DNA of 30,337 nucleotides. Origin: CAZUGH01 sp964619785 (GTDB lineage: Bacteria > Bacillota > Clostridia > Lachnospirales > Lachnospiraceae). Below, piece after piece: positions 8,465 to 17,357 of the stretch (position 1 is its first letter; the number at the start of each line of letters is the position of its first letter). The translations under genes were made by a program, and so were the position numbers. The notes under the pieces were generated by a model that saw nothing but the letters and a program-made list of their open reading frames with translations, was not told the DNA's origin and did no database searches. Location: NCBI GenBank assembly GCA_964619785.1, contig CAZUGH010000020.1, forward strand, positions 1 through 30,337. The letters are read 5' to 3'.

Positions 8465-9664
8465 CTACTCCTCCTTTCCTGTCGCTACTGGTTCATCTTC
8501 CACTACATCTTTTGCCAAGGTCTGACCTTCTTCAACTCCTTGATCAATCAATGTTACTTTATCGTTGGAAAATGTAGATACGACATATCTTTTGTGAAGA
8601 TTCTCATTTTGAACTACATAAACATAAAGTTTTGTATTTTCACCATCAGCCTCACTATAAACAGCTTCATTATCCACTACCAAAGCATCATCAATCTGCT
8701 TCGTTGCATAGTGAATATATACATTATTCTTTTCAAAATCATATTTTGCTTTATCGGCACTTGAAACTTTCACATAGGCACCGTTGTTATTTTCTTCACC
8801 TTCACCACCACCGCTAGTTGTTGCCTCTGTGTTGTTGGTAGCTAATAGATTGTCTGCTGATACGATTTTCCCTTTCATCTTATAACGAATGGTGTTACGG
8901 TCGCCTCCGAGCCATACATCTACTTCCATGTTGTACCGAAGTGCCCCTGCTGAGTTCTCTGCTTTAATCACGAAGTTGCCAGAGTTCTTCAATGTGGCAA
9001 TCACGGTTCCTGCTTCAATCGGTTCTCCCTCGGATGCTTCACCAAGACTGGTAACAACTCCGCTAACATCAGAACGTAGCTGAGTCTTGTTGCTGTCCGC
9101 TACAAGTTCTGCATAATCTTTCTCTTTCTGCTTCAAACTAGCTTCAGAGGATTTAAACTGACTAAGCTCTTTCTCCTGTTTCTTATACTCAATCCTCATC
9201 ATCGATTTCTCAGAGCCACTCTTCATCGCATCTAACTGACGCTTGGCTTCACGCAACTGATTGGTCTTCACCTTCAACTGTGCATTGAATGTCTTGCGCT
9301 CGCTCTCAAGCTGCAGCTTCTGCTTCTCTAAATCAGATTCATCTACATCCACTGTATAAGTAGCTACGACCTGCCCCTTCTTCACATGGCTGCCTTCTTT
9401 TATCTTGATTTCATCTAAGGTAGCATTACCAACATCCATCGTAATGGATTTCTGCGTTGTATATTCTAACTCTGCACTTTCTGTAACTTCATCCGTAAAA
9501 TCCTTCTTCTCGACCTTACAAGTCTCATACTCCGTCTCGGTAGACTGCTTGTTATCACCTTTATACAGTAACACCTTACCAGACTTCGCCTTTTCTTGAG
9601 TTCCGCATCCGGTTAGGAGAAATGCAGTGATGAGGCCTGCTACAACAAGCTTATCCTTCCACAT
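8465..9664 (-). CDS. Lipoprotein efflux adaptor (HlyD/MacA type), third of three
   Basis: A signal peptide ends in the lipobox LLTG-Cys20. Two halves of a biotinyl/lipoyl-like hairpin (IKIKEGSHVKKGQVVATY and LRSDVSGVVTSLGEASEGEP) flank a charged coiled coil of about 110 residues (ESERKTFNAQLKVKTNQ...). Beta-barrel-like segments follow, with a Gly/Asn-rich loop (TTSGGGEGEENNNG). This is the membrane-fusion-protein plan of MacA. The start at 9664 (MWKDK) is chosen because GGAG sits nine bases upstream; the ATG at 9673 directly abuts that site. It overlaps the previous adaptor by 14 bases and ends four bases before the permease start. In a Gram-positive cell it would be tethered to the outer face of the membrane. 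Confidence 0.85.
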   Translation of the reverse strand: MWKDKLVVAGLITAFLLTGCGTQEKAKSGKVLLYKGDNKQSTETEYETCKVEKKDFTDEVTESAELEYTTQKSITMDVGNATLDEIKIKEGSHVKKGQVVATYTVDVDESDLEKQKLQLESERKTFNAQLKVKTNQLREAKRQLDAMKSGSEKSMMRIEYKKQEKELSQFKSSEASLKQKEKDYAELVADSNKTQLRSDVSGVVTSLGEASEGEPIEAGTVIATLKNSGNFVIKAENSAGALRYNMEVDVWLGGDRNTIRYKMKGKIVSADNLLATNNTEATTSGGGEGEENNNGAYVKVSSADKAKYDFEKNNVYIHYATKQIDDALVVDNEAVYSEADGENTKLYVYVVQNENLHKRYVVSTFSNDKVTLIDQGVEEGQTLAKDVVEDEPVATGKEE

Positions 9665-10763
9665 AAACAACATCTCCTTCCTTCAAGCCAGTCAAGACCT
9701 GAACATAAGCGTCAGTACTTGTTCCCACCTTGATATCGGTACGAACTCGCTGATTACCGACCTGCTTATATACGTATTTGCCATTATCATCTTTGTTCAC
9801 AGCATTGACTGGGACAACCAGGCTATCCTTTACCAAATCATTATTCAGCTGAATCAATGCGTAGCTTCCCACTTTGATTCCGTCGATGCTTCCTGTGAAA
9901 TCAAAATATGTCTGCGAAGGAAGTCCCTGGCCACTCTCAACTGCCATAGCATCTACTTCTTGTTCTTCCGCAATCACTTTATAATTCTTGCCATCCACAA
10001 CAGCATAATAACTGCTAGCTTTGTTCAATGTGGATTCTCCAACGTAATCCGTCATAACGCGTGGCTTGCTCATATTGGCAATTCGTACAGCGGCGCGTCC
10101 TCCCTGTACCATGTATCCCGAGCCACCAGATGTACTTACGACTTCTCCGGAAATCGGAGCTCGGAGTTCTGCTGCATCTCCATTTTGACTTATCTCATCA
10201 ATTGCTTTCTGCTTCTCATTAATCTCAAGCTGCTGCAACTGCTTTTGATGTTTCAGCTTCACCTTGGCAATCTTGATATCCTCAGTCTTCTCGATAATCT
10301 GATTTTGCAAACTCTTCTTTTCTTTGCTCTTTGTCGCTTTATCATACTTCTTTTGCAACTCACTCTTTTGCAAAACAAGTGTATCGATATCATACTGCGT
10401 CATCTTATTCGTTTCAGAATTCTGCTTCTTCAACTCCGTCAAAGCTTTCTTCATCTTATTAATCTTCTTCGATCCAGTCTCTCCAGATAGCGTCGCTAAA
10501 AGCTGACCTTTCTTCACGGTATCGCCGACCTCTACCTTCATCTCGTTAATATTTCCCGAGTTCTCAAAGCACGCGTCAACAATCTCTGGCACAATCTGTC
10601 CGTCAATATTATTCACATTACTTAATTGCATCTTCTTTACCGTCTCGGTATCAACATCAATACCTACTGGATTCAGAAGTTTCGGAGCACTTGCTTCCTG
10701 AGGTGTCCCACAGCCAGTAATCACAAGTGCTGTTATCACACATAATATACTTAGTCGTTTCAT
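9651..10763 (-). CDS. Lipoprotein efflux adaptor (HlyD/MacA type), second of three
   Basis: The lipobox is LVITG-Cys18. A first lipoyl-like half (MKVEVGDTVKKGQLLATLSG) and a second (AELRAPISGEVVSTSGGSG) enclose a Lys/Gln/Glu-rich coiled coil (about residues 115-200) with many KK.LQ and EKQK runs. A beta-barrel region then leads to VVPVNAVNKDDNGKYVYK, the typical C-terminal strand set of RND/MacA adaptors, and GLKEGDVVYVEG at the end. The coiled coil is the part that would dock onto partner adaptors or the permease ectodomain. It lies 17 bases after the first adaptor and overlaps the third. Confidence 0.87.
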   Translation of the reverse strand: MKRLSILCVITALVITGCGTPQEASAPKLLNPVGIDVDTETVKKMQLSNVNNIDGQIVPEIVDACFENSGNINEMKVEVGDTVKKGQLLATLSGETGSKKINKMKKALTELKKQNSETNKMTQYDIDTLVLQKSELQKKYDKATKSKEKKSLQNQIIEKTEDIKIAKVKLKHQKQLQQLEINEKQKAIDEISQNGDAAELRAPISGEVVSTSGGSGYMVQGGRAAVRIANMSKPRVMTDYVGESTLNKASSYYAVVDGKNYKVIAEEQEVDAMAVESGQGLPSQTYFDFTGSIDGIKVGSYALIQLNNDLVKDSLVVPVNAVNKDDNGKYVYKQVGNQRVRTDIKVGTSTDAYVQVLTGLKEGDVVYVEG

Positions 10764-10780
10764 TATCTTCTACCTCCCGA

Positions 10781-11815
10781 TCAACTCGTGATGACCTGGT
10801 CGCCTTCCTTCAATCCACTGACAATCTCTGTTAGATGATTGATAGTCTCTCCAACCTGAATCTCTTTCATCGTTTTGATGCCTTCTTTATCTTCTATATA
10901 GACAACATACTTATCTCCTGTCTTGAAAATCGTCGAACTTGGAAGATATAATACATCCTGCTTCTCATTCAAAATACATTCTAGACTACATTTATCACCT
11001 GTCGAAAACTTAGCAGTCGTTGTCGTCGGATATAAATATAACGTATTCTCCTTACCGCTCGGCTTCTTGATTCGAGCATCATAATCCTGCCCCTTCACTT
11101 CAATCTTCACGACATCTCCATCTTTGTAACGTGATGCATACTTCGTCTTCATCTCAAACCGATTCTTCTTCTTACCTTCAATCACCATAATTGGTGTATC
11201 CGCATCCGGTGTAGCGCCTTCAAGTCCTGGCTCAATCTCCGCCACCGTTCCGTTGATATCGCTCATCGCATCTGACTCTTCAATTCCTTCTTTCGCCTCT
11301 TGAAGCTCTAACCCCAAAATCTTCAATTCTGTCTCGTAGGAACTAATCGTTGCATCATACTGCTCCCGCACTGCCTGAATCGTAGACTTGTCACTACCTA
11401 ACTTCTTCTGCTTGGCAACATCTAGTGCCTTCAGCTCTCGCTGCTGCCTAATCTGGAGTTCCATCTTATCCATCTTAAACTGCGTCTCACTCATCTGTGT
11501 CTCATAACTATCAATATAATAACGTACTAAAAGGTCACCAATAGACACCTTGGTTCCCTTCTTCACATACACCTTTTTCACTTTTGATTCACCCGCTGCA
11601 AGAACCTCCATCGTGGTAGTTCCTTTGTATGAACCATCGATACTCTCTGACTCTGTAAGATTACCTCGAATTACACTAGTCTTTCCATAGCCTTGTCCAT
11701 CGTACTCCTTGACAATCGGTGCCTCCTGAAACCCTTCCTCTGTAGGTAAAAGTCCACAAGAAGTCAACAACCCACCGCTCACAAGAAGTCCCGCTGCAAT
11801 CCATATCTTCTTCAT
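10781..11815 (-). CDS. Lipoprotein efflux adaptor (HlyD/MacA type), first gene of the operon
   Basis: The signal peptide ends at GLLTS-Cys20. The plan is again lipoyl half (KKVYVKKGTKVSIGDLLVRY), coiled coil (about 100-175, many Gln/Glu/Lys), lipoyl half (DINGTVAEIEPGLEGATP), barrel, and a C-terminal LPSSTIFKTGDKYVVYIED / GLKEGDQVITS segment. The three adaptors have the same plan but clearly different sequences, so they are old paralogues and not a recent duplication. A promoter lies upstream at 11865-11893. Confidence 0.87.
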   Translation of the reverse strand: MKKIWIAAGLLVSGGLLTSCGLLPTEEGFQEAPIVKEYDGQGYGKTSVIRGNLTESESIDGSYKGTTTMEVLAAGESKVKKVYVKKGTKVSIGDLLVRYYIDSYETQMSETQFKMDKMELQIRQQRELKALDVAKQKKLGSDKSTIQAVREQYDATISSYETELKILGLELQEAKEGIEESDAMSDINGTVAEIEPGLEGATPDADTPIMVIEGKKKNRFEMKTKYASRYKDGDVVKIEVKGQDYDARIKKPSGKENTLYLYPTTTTAKFSTGDKCSLECILNEKQDVLYLPSSTIFKTGDKYVVYIEDKEGIKTMKEIQVGETINHLTEIVSGLKEGDQVITS

Positions 11816-11864
11816 GTCTTAGTCCTTTCTGTCCAACGACCTTCTGTCAATAAACATTAATGAT

Positions 11865-11893
11865 ATTATAATACCATACAAAATGCACAATAA
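11865..11893 (-). promoter_or_regulatory. Promoter of the adaptor/ABC operon
   Basis: On the minus strand TTATTG and TATAAT are 17 bases apart, about 50 bases before the first adaptor gene. No other good promoter is seen until hydE, so it probably drives all seven genes. Confidence 0.55.
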
Positions 11894-11895
11894 CA

Positions 11896-11909
11896 ATGTA
11901 ATATTACAT
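11896..11909. promoter_or_regulatory. Perfect 14-base palindrome between divergent promoters
   Basis: ATGTAATATTACAT is its own reverse complement. It lies two bases upstream of the -35 box of the adaptor operon and upstream of the rightward GH13 promoter, so it is well placed as an operator for one or both. The binding protein is unknown. Confidence 0.4.
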
Positions 11910-11919
11910 ACTTTTTGTG

Positions 11920-11947
11920 TACTCATTTAACAAAACTATGGTATAAT
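11920..11947 (+). promoter_or_regulatory. Extended -10 promoter of the GH13 gene
   Basis: TATAAT (11942-11947) is preceded by TGG, an extended -10. The -35 element TACTCA, 16 bases upstream, is weak. Transcription would start near 11954 and give a leader of nearly 200 bases if the gap is about 100 bases long. Confidence 0.5.
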
Positions 11948-12004
11948 ATAAGACATGAGAACGTAACCCGTTAGGGTGAAGTTCGAATGGCTTAGGATTG
12001 CGAG

Positions 12005-12104
12005 NNNNNNNNNNNNNNNNNNNNNNNNNNNNNNNNNNNNNNNNNNNNNNNNNNNNNNNNNNNNNNNNNNNNNNNNNNNNNNNNNNNNNNNNNNNNNNNN
12101 NNNN
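12005..12104. other. Assembly gap (100 N) inside the GH13 leader
   Basis: One hundred N, a conventional scaffold gap of unknown true length. Unlike the other two gaps, its flanks are not copies of one another. The left flank contains a small hairpin (ACCC-GTTA-GGGT). TTAGGATTG just left of the gap can pair with CAACCTAA just right of it, so a structured leader may be interrupted here. I could not match it to any riboswitch class I know. Confidence 0.9.
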
Positions 12105-12147
12105 CCACAGCTGGCAACCTAATATACAATACAAAGGAGAATACAAA

Positions 12148-13491
12148 ATGAAATGGTATAATAACGCTATCTTTTATCACATTTATCCACTTGGATTATG
12201 TGACGCACCTAAGAAAAACGATTATGGAGAAACCGTCCATCGGCTAAGCGAGCTTGCCCCATGGGTGGAGCACATCGTCGACTTGGGCTGTAATGCACTC
12301 TATATCGGACCACTTTTTGAAGCTGTTGGACATGGCTATGAAACGACAGACTACTACAAGTTGGATCGACGGCTAGGTGATAATGAGGATTTGAAGAATT
12401 TCGTCAAACTTTGCCACGACAAGGGATTGAAAGTCATTTTCGATGGTGTCTTCAATCATACAGGACGCGATTTTTTTGCCTTTAAAGACTTGCAAGAGAA
12501 GCGCGAGAACTCACCTTATAAGGATTGGTTCTGTCAAGTTGACTTTGGTGGGAATAATGAATACAACGATGGATTTTCCTATGAGAACTGGGGTGGCTAC
12601 AATCTGTTAGTGAAGTTGAATCAGTGGAATCCACAGGTTCGTGAATATATTCTGGATGTGATACGGTTCTGGGTGAGCGAATTTGATGTGGACGGGCTAC
12701 GTCTTGATGCAGCAGATGTACTTGATTTCGAATTCATGAAGTGTCTGCGGAGACTTGCGAACGAAGTCAAAGAAGATTTTTGGCTGATGGGCGAAGTCAT
12801 TCATGGCGAATATACTCGGTGGGTCAATGATGAAACGCTGCATTCTGTCACCAACTACAATCTGCACAAAGCCCTCTATTCCGGGCACAACGACCATAAC
12901 TATTTTGAGATTGCTCACAATGTCAAGCGGCTGTATGAGATGGGTGGATGTGTCTATGACCGATTGCGACTATACAATTTTGTCGACAATCACGATGTAG
13001 AGCGCCTCTACACCAAACTGAACGTGAAAGCCCATATGCTCCCTATCCATTATCTGCTCTACACTTTGCCGGGAATTCCGTCCATTTATTATGGCACAGA
13101 ATTCGACATAGAAGGACGCAAGGAACAGTGGTCGGACGCCTCGCTTCGCCCCGCCTTGCGACTAGAAGAATTGCAAGAGACCGATACGACGAGACTCATT
13201 CGTCAATTGGGCAAGGTACGTCAAAAGCTTATTGCACTCAATGATGGAGAATACCAGGAATTGATGCTGACCAATCGCCAGTATGCATTTTCCCGGACCT
13301 GCATGGATAGCCTCGCTATCACAATCGTCAACAACGATGAGAACGAATGCACCTGTACTTTCCACGTACCACTGGAAAATGGAGTCCTCTATGACCAGAT
13401 AACAAAAGAAGAGTTCACCGTAGTTAACTCTTCTCTTACCGTATCCATATCTAGTTGTAATGGACGAATTCTCAGTCCTTCTTCTCTTTAA
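12148..13491 (+). CDS. GH13 alpha-glycosidase (alpha-amylase family), cytoplasmic
   Basis: The 447-residue protein shows all four conserved GH13 regions: DGVFNH (99-104), GLRLDAAD with nucleophile Asp187, MGEVIHG with acid/base Glu216, and FVDNHD with Asp283 as transition-state stabiliser. The short C-terminal beta domain (about 365-447) matches small maltodextrin-acting enzymes. There is no signal peptide, so it probably hydrolyses imported maltodextrins or related alpha-glucosides in the cytoplasm, as cyclomaltodextrinase/neopullulanase-like enzymes do; the exact specificity cannot be read. The start has AAAGGAG seven bases upstream; any longer frame runs into the assembly gap. Its 3' end overlaps the convergent transporter by 20 bases. 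Confidence 0.9.
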   Translation: MKWYNNAIFYHIYPLGLCDAPKKNDYGETVHRLSELAPWVEHIVDLGCNALYIGPLFEAVGHGYETTDYYKLDRRLGDNEDLKNFVKLCHDKGLKVIFDGVFNHTGRDFFAFKDLQEKRENSPYKDWFCQVDFGGNNEYNDGFSYENWGGYNLLVKLNQWNPQVREYILDVIRFWVSEFDVDGLRLDAADVLDFEFMKCLRRLANEVKEDFWLMGEVIHGEYTRWVNDETLHSVTNYNLHKALYSGHNDHNYFEIAHNVKRLYEMGGCVYDRLRLYNFVDNHDVERLYTKLNVKAHMLPIHYLLYTLPGIPSIYYGTEFDIEGRKEQWSDASLRPALRLEELQETDTTRLIRQLGKVRQKLIALNDGEYQELMLTNRQYAFSRTCMDSLAITIVNNDENECTCTFHVPLENGVLYDQITKEEFTVVNSSLTVSISSCNGRILSPSSL

Positions 13492-14704
13492 TCTGAATCG
13501 ACTTGTGATTCAGATAAAACTCTGTATCAACTGGGAGCTGCTTCTTTTTCAAACGAGAAGCGCTCCATTTTTTTGTGCTTCGATAAATCAGCGCAAAAAC
13601 CGGAACTGCCACTAGCATACCAATCAGCCCAAACAGCGAACCGAAGACAAGAATGGAAAATAAAATCCAGAAGCTTCCTAGTCCTGTTGTCTCACCAATA
13701 ATCTTCGGACCGATGATATTGCCATCAACCTGCATAATGATAATAATCACAATCAAGAAAATCAAACATTGTACAGGACTCACCAGTAAAACCAAGAAAG
13801 CACTTGGGATGATACCTATGTATTGACCAAAGAATGGGATAACATTGGTAACACCGATGATGACACTAATCAAACTGGCATATGGCATACCCAAAATACT
13901 CATGAAAAAAAATGTGATAATTCCCACAATAACTGAATCAATCAACTTACCGCTGATGAATTTACTAAAAATATAATTAGCCTCTCCGCAGAGCTCTAGA
14001 AGATTATTCGCACGATTTACAGGGAAAATGGAATAAATCAGTTTCCGAGATTGTGCTAAGAACACTTCCTTATTCGCTAACAAATAAATCGAAATAATTA
14101 ACCCAATAAAAATATCAAATAACGTAGAAAGAAATCCCATGACACTACCAGAAACGGAAGCAAGAATCTGTGTGCTGCTAGGCAGCAAATCATTTTCCAA
14201 CCATGTTCGTAACTGCTGGTAAGCACTTTCCGACAAATTCATCGTGTACTGGGCTATCTCAGGATGACTCTTACCAAGTCCCTGAATCCATTCGCGAAGA
14301 ACCTGATAATAAGAAGGCATATTGTTCACCAAAGAAGTGAGACTATTCACCAGCTCTGGCAAAACCAACATGAACAACCCAAACAAGGCAAATATCGCTG
14401 CCAAAATAACTACGAAAACGGATACACCTCTCGCAATTCCATCTGCCAAATGTACCTTCTTCTTCAAAATTCGGTGTGCCAGTGGATCCATCACATGTGC
14501 CTCCAAAATCCCCATCAAAGGATCAAGCAAATACGCAATAATGAGTCCAATGTACACCGGCGAAAGTGCTGTATTAATCATGCCAACCATACCCATGACA
14601 TGATCCCAACTCAGTAAAGTAATATTTAAAACCTGCCACACAACCAATACAATAATCGCTGTGCCCCCCAAATAAAGATACTTCTTATTCCATCCACGAA
14701 ACAT
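13472..14704 (-). CDS. AI-2E family transporter (PerM/TqsA-like)
   Basis: The 410-residue membrane protein has N-terminal helices (about 8-30 and 35-60), a pair near 85-115, an amphipathic extracellular stretch (about 120-195), and five to six helices between about 200 and 370. The conserved C-terminal signature GVTNVIPFFGQYIGIIPSAF, followed by DGNIIGPKIIGETTGL, is typical of the AI-2E (PF01594) family. Members are reported as exporters of small molecules, or as Na+/H+ antiporters in some cases; the name does not prove autoinducer transport. AGGTGA lies five bases before the ATG. It appears to be a single-gene unit. Confidence 0.9.
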   Translation of the reverse strand: MFRGWNKKYLYLGGTAIIVLVVWQVLNITLLSWDHVMGMVGMINTALSPVYIGLIIAYLLDPLMGILEAHVMDPLAHRILKKKVHLADGIARGVSVFVVILAAIFALFGLFMLVLPELVNSLTSLVNNMPSYYQVLREWIQGLGKSHPEIAQYTMNLSESAYQQLRTWLENDLLPSSTQILASVSGSVMGFLSTLFDIFIGLIISIYLLANKEVFLAQSRKLIYSIFPVNRANNLLELCGEANYIFSKFISGKLIDSVIVGIITFFFMSILGMPYASLISVIIGVTNVIPFFGQYIGIIPSAFLVLLVSPVQCLIFLIVIIIIMQVDGNIIGPKIIGETTGLGSFWILFSILVFGSLFGLIGMLVAVPVFALIYRSTKKWSASRLKKKQLPVDTEFYLNHKSIQIKEKKD

Positions 14705-14765
14705 CTCTCATCACCTCATTTTCCTATATCTATATCATACAACAAAGTGATGGAAAGGAAAAGAA

Positions 14766-15128
14766 TTATTTCATCTTTGGTTTGAAAATCAGAGACGCTA
14801 AATATGCGAAAATCAGGGTGGCCGAAATACCTACTGCGGCATGTTCGAGCCCGCCATAATACATGCCGATAAACCCTTTGGCATCAATGGCATCCTTCAC
14901 CCCCGTGAATAGGAGATGACCGAATCCCAGTAGTGGCACGGTTGCACCTGCGCCCGCCCAATCGGCGAATGGTTTATAAAGCCCCACACTGCTGAGCAAC
15001 GCTCCAATACATACCAACGCCACCATCAACCGACCTGGCATAAGCTTCGTGAAATCCATGAAAATCTGTAACACCGCACAGATTGCTCCTCCGATGAGGA
15101 ATGCAATAACATAATCCATCTTAGTCAT
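14766..15128 (-). CDS. spoVAE: Stage V sporulation protein AE (SpoVAE)
   Basis: A 120-residue membrane protein with four predicted helices: DYVIAFLIGGAICAVLQIFM, LMVALVCIGALLSSVGLY, a Gly-rich central segment (GAGATVPLLGFGHLLF), and a C-terminal ISATLIFAYLASLIF. This is the SpoVAE/SpoVAEb pattern. With SpoVAC and SpoVAD it helps move dipicolinic acid into the forespore or out at germination. Two starts are possible, at 15128 (two bases after AGGAG) and 15119 (11 bases after). The gene overlaps or abuts the end of spoVAD. Its sequence looks intact although spoVAD is broken. Confidence 0.85.
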   Translation of the reverse strand: MTKMDYVIAFLIGGAICAVLQIFMDFTKLMPGRLMVALVCIGALLSSVGLYKPFADWAGAGATVPLLGFGHLLFTGVKDAIDAKGFIGMYYGGLEHAAVGISATLIFAYLASLIFKPKMK

Positions 15129-15600
15129 GTCTCCTTTCAAGCATAATTCCGTGAGCAATTCCTGGTACCGAATTGCCCTCATTGAAGCTAACCGTAGAAA
15201 GCAAGGCACCTGTCGGTATAAAAAGTACCCGATTCCACACGCCGTCCTTCATTTTCTTCAGAATGTATCCTGTCAAGGTAATGGCTGCGCACCCACAACC
15301 GCTGCCACCTGCATTGGTATCTTGTTCTTCATTCTTGTATATTTCCACGCCACAATCCATATGATTGCGTGAGATATCGTAACCATAACCCTTCATCATA
15401 TCAACTAGAATCTGGCTGCCAATGGTGCCCAAATCCCCCGTGATTATTTTGTCATAATACTCTGGGCCCACACCATAATCTTTCATGTTCGACAGCACCA
15501 CATCGGCCGCCGCAGGTGCCATGCATGCTCCCATATTCATGGAATCCTTGATGCCATAATCCGTAATCGTACCCGTTGTAATTCCAGTCACATAGACATT
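15121..15600 (-). pseudogene. spoVAD: spoVAD, C-terminal fragment
   Basis: Reading from NVYVTGITTGTITDYGIKDS, this frame gives the conserved C-terminal half of SpoVAD: MNMGACMAPAAADVV, YDKIITGDLGTIGSQ, GGSGCGCAAITLTGYI, PTGALLS and IAHGIMLER. These match the dipicolinate-binding SpoVAD family, a thiolase-like fold. The fragment is in a different frame from the N-terminal part, and about 45-50 residues that lie between the two parts in known SpoVAD are absent. Confidence 0.8.
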
Positions 15601-15601
15601 C

Positions 15602-16012
15602 TGCGTATCCACCATCTACAAGCATGGACCCAATCGCCATCGATTCGCCCATGGTCGAGCATGCCCCATATACACCAAACATGGGAATATTGAAATTCAA
15701 GATACCAAAAGAAGTGGCAATCAGCTGCCCGAGCAAATCACCCGCAATCAAATACCGCACCTCGGTACTATCAAGCCCGGCTTTACGAAGTGCAATCTCC
15801 GTTGCCATGTGTTGCATCTTGCTTTCCGCTTCTTCCCACGAATTGCCGCCAAAGAGTGGATCCTCTTCAACAATATCATAGTAACGCCCGAAATTCCCCC
15901 TGCCTTCCTTGTCACCCGCAACAGCAGCACACCCGATAATGCAGGGTGGATTTTCAAAACGTACGCTTTTTTTCCTATCTGTTTTCCGTTCAAATGGCTC
16001 ACTCCTCATCAT
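15602..16012 (-). pseudogene. spoVAD: spoVAD, N-terminal fragment
   Basis: The N-terminal half is well conserved: VRFENPPCIIGCAAVAG, SWEEAESKMQ, LIAGDLLGQ, FNIPMFGVYGACSTMGESM and SMLVDGGYA. After GGYA the frame runs into unrelated sequence and ends at 15452. The missing middle carries, in known SpoVAD proteins, the ATSSH and ERQ.R.P.EYG motifs. Deletion plus frameshift inactivates the gene, unless it is an assembly error. It starts 33 bases after the flavodiiron gene. SpoVAC, normally the upstream partner, is not found between them. No forespore-type (sigma-G) promoter is evident. Confidence 0.8.
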
Positions 16013-16045
16013 TTCATGAGGATAGTGTGTCCTTTCTGGAAATAA

Positions 16046-17254
16046 TTATGCATTCGTAATCTGTTTTGCAATGCTTTCTGCTAACTGCTTAATTCCTGCT
16101 CGATTCTCATCCTTCAACGCCGAACGAATCGTTACACTTTGATCAAGAATTGTCATATGATTCAATTCCTCAATCTTGGCACGCAAAAACTTGGCTGTCA
16201 CTGGTGCCCAGGTTCCATTTTCCATAAATGCAACCGTACGATTCTGTACATTCAATGCTTTCATATCCGCAACAAAATTCTCCATCACTGGGTAAATCCC
16301 ACCATTATATGTCGGGCATGCCAGTACCAGATGCGACATCTTAAATGTCTGAGAAATCAGTTCGGAACAATGCGTTGAAGACACATCACACAACTCGACT
16401 TGATGCACACCTAGCTCATGCAACGAGGTTGCCAATATATCAGCCGCATTTTCTGTATTGCCATACATGGATGCATAAGCAATCAGAACTCCCTGTTCCT
16501 CAGGCTCATAGCTGCTCCATGCGTTGTATTTTCCTAAAATATAAGCCAAATCTTCACGCCACACTGGTCCATGAAGTGGTGCAAGCACCTCAATATCTAG
16601 CCCCTGCGCCTTCTTCAGCACGTTCTGCACAGGCTTGCCAAACTTACCAACAATATTAGTGTAGTAACGTCTCGCCTCATCTAGCCAATCGCGCTCGAAA
16701 TTCACCTCATCCGCAAACAGCGCACCATTCAACGCACCAAAAGTTCCAAATGCATCTGCCGAAAATAGAACCTTGTCCGTCGCATCATAAGTCATCATTA
16801 CCTCCGGCCAATGTACCAACGGTGCCATCACAAAACTCAACTGATGGTGTCCCAATGACAGCGTATCGCCCTCTGCCACAATCTTTGCGCGTTTCGTAAT
16901 GTCAATCCCAAAAAACTGCTGAATCATCGGAATCATCTTGGCATTCACGACCACCTGCATCTTCGGATATCGATTCATCAATATCTCAATCATAGAACAG
17001 TGGTCCGGTTCCATGTGATTCACAATCATATAATCGAGTTCTCTGCCCGCCAACACATAATCCAAATTCTCGAGCATCTGTCTCGACACAGCAAAATCAA
17101 CGCTATCAAGCAATGCTGTCTTCTCATCCATAATCACATAAGAATTATAAGAAACACCTCGCTCAATCGGGAAAATGTTCTCAAACAAGGCTAGTCTTCT
17201 ATCACTAGCCCCAATAAAATGTATATCATTCGTAATCTTTCTCGTACAATGCAT
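16046..17254 (-). CDS. fprA: FprA-type flavodiiron protein
   Basis: It has an N-terminal metallo-beta-lactamase-like diiron domain and a C-terminal flavodoxin domain. The diiron ligands appear as HMEPDH (about 80-85), then His in LVHWPEVM, Asp in FSADAFG, and His in APLHGPVW. The FMN-binding loop is SMYGNTENAADI. These enzymes reduce O2 to water, or NO to N2O, in anaerobes. The 402-residue length is normal. The start MHCTRKIT at 17254 matches the usual family N-terminus and lies ten bases from GGAGG; the ATG at 17260 has four-base spacing and is also possible. A strong promoter precedes it, and the broken spoVAD follows. Confidence 0.93.
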   Translation of the reverse strand: MHCTRKITNDIHFIGASDRRLALFENIFPIERGVSYNSYVIMDEKTALLDSVDFAVSRQMLENLDYVLAGRELDYMIVNHMEPDHCSMIEILMNRYPKMQVVVNAKMIPMIQQFFGIDITKRAKIVAEGDTLSLGHHQLSFVMAPLVHWPEVMMTYDATDKVLFSADAFGTFGALNGALFADEVNFERDWLDEARRYYTNIVGKFGKPVQNVLKKAQGLDIEVLAPLHGPVWREDLAYILGKYNAWSSYEPEEQGVLIAYASMYGNTENAADILATSLHELGVHQVELCDVSSTHCSELISQTFKMSHLVLACPTYNGGIYPVMENFVADMKALNVQNRTVAFMENGTWAPVTAKFLRAKIEELNHMTILDQSVTIRSALKDENRAGIKQLAESIAKQITNA

Positions 17255-17290
17255 AATCATTTCGCCTCCAATAAATTAGTAATTATTCCT

Positions 17291-17318
17291 ATTATATACC
17301 AAATCTGGAATTTGTCAA
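17291..17318 (-). promoter_or_regulatory. Strong promoter of the flavodiiron gene
   Basis: On the minus strand a consensus TTGACA is 16 bases from a consensus TATAAT, about 30 bases before the GGAGG site. Confidence 0.7.
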
Positions 17319-17357
17319 CCTTATGTGATGTCTAGGGGGGTGGTGAGTCCCACTTCG

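Noticed and set aside
11954..12147. Assignment of the GH13 leader to a known riboswitch
   Set aside because: I compared it from memory with T-box, ZTP, c-di-AMP, c-di-GMP, glycine and guanidine motifs and found no match; half the leader is missing.
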